Part shown: piece by piece, positions 28,795 to 30,239 of the stretch
How the letters are laid out: each line of letters opens with the position of its first letter
How positions within the stretch are numbered: the first letter of the stretch is position 1
Assembly: GCA_024636105.1 (NCBI GenBank)
Contig: JAGXHO010000053.1
Coordinates: 1 to 30,239 of the forward strand
Direction: 5' to 3'
DNA from: Trueperaceae bacterium
Lineage (GTDB): Bacteria > Deinococcota > Deinococci > Deinococcales > Trueperaceae
Length of the DNA: 30,239 nucleotides
Made by a program: the position numbers and the translations under genes
Notes under the pieces: generated by a model
The model's database searches: none
What the model was told of the DNA's origin: nothing
Seen by the model: only the letters and a program-made list of their open reading frames with translations

Positions 28795-29007
28795 ATGGTC
28801 CGCAACGAAGGAACCGTCGATCGCATCGTCCGCGTGGTGCTGGGGCTCGTGCTCGTCGCCGCCTGGGCGTTCGGTTGGCTCACCGGCACCCTCGCCGTCG
28901 TGTTGGGCGTGCTCGGCATCGTGCTCGTCGCCACTGGCGCGGTCGGGTTCTGTGGAATCTACAGGGTGTTCGGCATCTCGACCTGCCCGGTGCCCGCCAA
29001 GCGCTGA
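28795..29007 (+). CDS. DUF2892 small membrane protein
   Basis: 70-residue protein, MVRNEGTVDRIVRVVLGLVL then two membrane helices, matching the DUF2892 (YgaP-C) family. Two cysteines lie near the C-terminus (GFCGIYRVFGISTCPVP). The best ribosome site in the window, AGGAGGTG (28783-28790), is 4 nt before ATG 28795; an in-frame ATG at 28771 lacks one. The family often accompanies rhodanese or persulfide systems, but its job is unknown. The divergent SufR-like gene may regulate it. Tandem 16-bp duplications follow its stop. Confidence 0.8.
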   Translation: MVRNEGTVDRIVRVVLGLVLVAAWAFGWLTGTLAVVLGVLGIVLVATGAVGFCGIYRVFGISTCPVPAKR

Positions 29008-29014
29008 GCCCGCC

Positions 29015-29046
29015 AAGCGCGTCCGCATGAAAGCGCGTCCGCATGA
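29015..29046 (+). repeat. Tandem 16-bp duplication
   Basis: AAGCGCGTCCGCATGA occurs twice head to tail (29015-29030 and 29031-29046), just after the DUF2892 stop. CCGCCAAGCGC is also duplicated across that stop. Looks like recent slippage. Confidence 0.8.
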
Positions 29047-29067
29047 AGGGTCGCTCTGGGCCCGCGT

Positions 29068-29094
29068 CGCCCCCCGGTCCCGCACCGGGGGGCG
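29068..29094 (+). terminator. Strong GC hairpin after DUF2892
   Basis: CGCCCCCCGGT (29068-29078) pairs perfectly with ACCGGGGGGCG (29084-29094), loop CCCGC, followed by CTTCGGTAT. The 11-bp stem is a good intrinsic terminator for DUF2892 despite a weak T-run, and insulates the downstream gene. Confidence 0.6.
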
Positions 29095-29119
29095 CTTCGG
29101 TATGGTGACGGTGCTCGTC

Positions 29120-29139
29120 GCGCGCCGGAGACGGCGCGC
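29120..29139 (+). promoter_or_regulatory. 5'-leader hairpin with GAGA tetraloop before the PotD-like gene
   Basis: GCGCGCCG-GAGA-CGGCGCGC is a perfect 8-bp stem capped by a GNRA-type loop, ending 38 nt before ATG 29178. TATGGT (29101-29106) upstream is a possible -10, placing the hairpin at the mRNA 5' end, where it could stabilise the message. Confidence 0.4.
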
Positions 29140-29177
29140 CCCGCACTGCACCTACTCACCGCCGCGAAGGAGCCACC

Positions 29178-30239
29178 ATGCCGCGCCGTGGTTCGACCCT
29201 GCTGATCACCGCCGCCCTCGTGCTCGGAGCCTCGAGCTTCGGGACCGCCGCCGCCCAGTCGTCGTGGACCTGCCCGGACGGCTTCGCCGGCCAGACGCTC
29301 TCGGTCTACAACTGGACCACCTACATCGCCGAGAACACGATCGCCGACTTCGAGGCGGCCTGCGGCGTCCGCGTGATCTACGACACGTACCCCACCGATG
29401 GCGACATGCTCGCCCGCATGCGCCAGGGCAACCCCGGCTACGACGTCGTCGTCCCCTCGGACGTCATCGTCCCGCTGATGATCGAGGAGGGGCTCGCGGT
29501 CGAGCTCGACCGCGGTCGTTTGCCGAACCTCGCCAACGTCGGCCCCACCTTCCTGAACCTCGACTTCGACCCCGGCAACGTCTACTCGCTGCCCTACCAG
29601 TGGGGCACCATCGGCATCGGCTACGACGTCGAGGCGGTCGGCTTCGAGATCACCTCCTGGCGCCAGATGTTCGAGTACGACGGCCCGGTGAGCTGGCTCG
29701 AGGACGTGCGGCCCATGTTCGGCGTCGTGCTCTCGATCCTGGGCCATGACCCCAACACCGCCGACCCCGACCTGATCGACGAGGCCAAGGACTACCTGAT
29801 CGCCAACGGCAGCAACGTCGTCTACATCAACCAGGACGACGGCCAGGAGATCCTGCTGCGCGGCGAGGCGCACATCGTCGTCGAGTACTCGGGCGACCTC
29901 TTCCAGATCATGGACGAGTGCGAATGCGACCGGTACGCCTACGTGATCCCCGAAGAGGGGGCGAACTTCTGGGTCGACAGCCTGGTCATCCCGACCGGAG
30001 CGAGCAACCCCGAGTTGGCCCACGCCTTCCTCGACTACCTGATGGACCCCCAGGTCGCCGCCGACATCGCGAACTACACCGCGTACGGAAGCCCGAACCG
30101 CGCGGCGATCGCGGCCGGGTTGATCGACGCCGAGCTGCTCGACGACCCGGGCATCTACCCGAGCGCGGAGACCGAGGAGCGCCTCTTCCGCGTGGTCCAG
30201 GACGCCGAGCTCGAGCAGCTCTACAACGACGCCTGGGAC
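29178..30239 (+). CDS. potD: Spermidine/putrescine ABC transporter substrate-binding protein (3' truncated)
   Basis: Periplasmic polyamine receptor, 354 codons visible, no stop before the right edge. A Sec signal peptide (LLITAALVLGASSFGTAAAQ, ~8-27) precedes the mature fold, which starts like PotD/PotF: LSVYNWTTYIAENTIADFE, then YPTDGDMLARMRQGNPGYDV and VVPSDVIVPLMIEEGL. Later landmarks are LPYQWGTIGIGYD, VEYSGD, and ANFWVDSLVIPTGASNPELA, all expected of the family. PotD-type proteins end near 350-370 residues, so only a few residues should be missing. GAAGGAG (29166-29172) lies 5 nt before ATG 29178. The permease and ATPase genes of the transporter would be expected beyond the edge; specificity among polyamines cannot be set. 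Confidence 0.9.
   Translation, partial: MPRRGSTLLITAALVLGASSFGTAAAQSSWTCPDGFAGQTLSVYNWTTYIAENTIADFEAACGVRVIYDTYPTDGDMLARMRQGNPGYDVVVPSDVIVPLMIEEGLAVELDRGRLPNLANVGPTFLNLDFDPGNVYSLPYQWGTIGIGYDVEAVGFEITSWRQMFEYDGPVSWLEDVRPMFGVVLSILGHDPNTADPDLIDEAKDYLIANGSNVVYINQDDGQEILLRGEAHIVVEYSGDLFQIMDECECDRYAYVIPEEGANFWVDSLVIPTGASNPELAHAFLDYLMDPQVAADIANYTAYGSPNRAAIAAGLIDAELLDDPGIYPSAETEERLFRVVQDAELEQLYNDAWD

Overview
The window is a 30.2 kb piece of a high-GC bacterial chromosome, densely packed with genes and rich in G/C third codon positions. The fab cluster behind rpmF is typical bacterial housekeeping gene content. Several genes appear to lack a leader: a TANNNT -10 hexamer ends 6-8 nt before the start codon at 5704, 14336, 19768, 19896 and 26698, and a MerR-type promoter does the same at 8168. 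Frequent leaderless genes with TANNNT boxes fit Deinococcota (a Trueperaceae-like lineage is my guess) better than Proteobacteria, but no rRNA or species marker is present, so this is inference.

Left edge, 1-5.7 kb, is an accessory/defence-like patch. It holds the C-terminal end of a site-specific DNA methyltransferase, a DUF433 antitoxin with a DUF5615/PIN-like toxin, a complete IS1595-family insertion sequence lying between two copies of a 46-bp dyad repeat, and a UvrD-type helicase fused to an N-terminal RelE/ParE-like domain.

5.7-8.7 kb is a metal-resistance module. A Zn/Cd/Pb P1B-type ATPase is divergent from its CadR/PbrR-like MerR regulator across a classic 19-bp-spaced promoter, and a small thioredoxin-like protein converges on the ATPase.

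8.7-13.5 kb carries two divergent cyclic-di-GMP proteins. One is TM-HAMP-PAS-GGDEF(degenerate)-EAL, the other is polytopic membrane domain-GGDEF-EAL.

13.5-19.8 kb (minus strand) is the lipid cluster DUF177(yceD)-rpmF-fabH-fabD-fabG-acpP-fabF, followed by a double-hotdog protein with a FabZ-like GHF...MP motif. plsX and fabZ are absent from their usual places. fabH/fabD and fabD/fabG overlap by 4 nt. A strong TTGACA/TATAGT promoter sits before DUF177 and an extended -10 sits before acpP.

19.8-25.0 kb (plus strand) has a receiver-SARP/BTAD response regulator, then the tightly overlapping operon CPA2 antiporter(KefB-like)-hisA-mutM-thioesterase. The mutM start codon must be ATC if the catalytic N-terminal proline is kept.

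25.05-25.43 kb contains no gene but is highly structured and has a -10 box at its left end: a candidate non-coding RNA of unknown class. 25.4-30.2 kb has an MFS transporter (minus), a TlpA-like thioredoxin with a CcdA-like membrane reductase (plus), a SufR-like Fe-S/HTH regulator (minus) divergent from a DUF2892 membrane protein across a palindromic operator, and a PotD-type polyamine-binding protein that runs off the right edge. I saw no tRNA, rRNA or CRISPR array.
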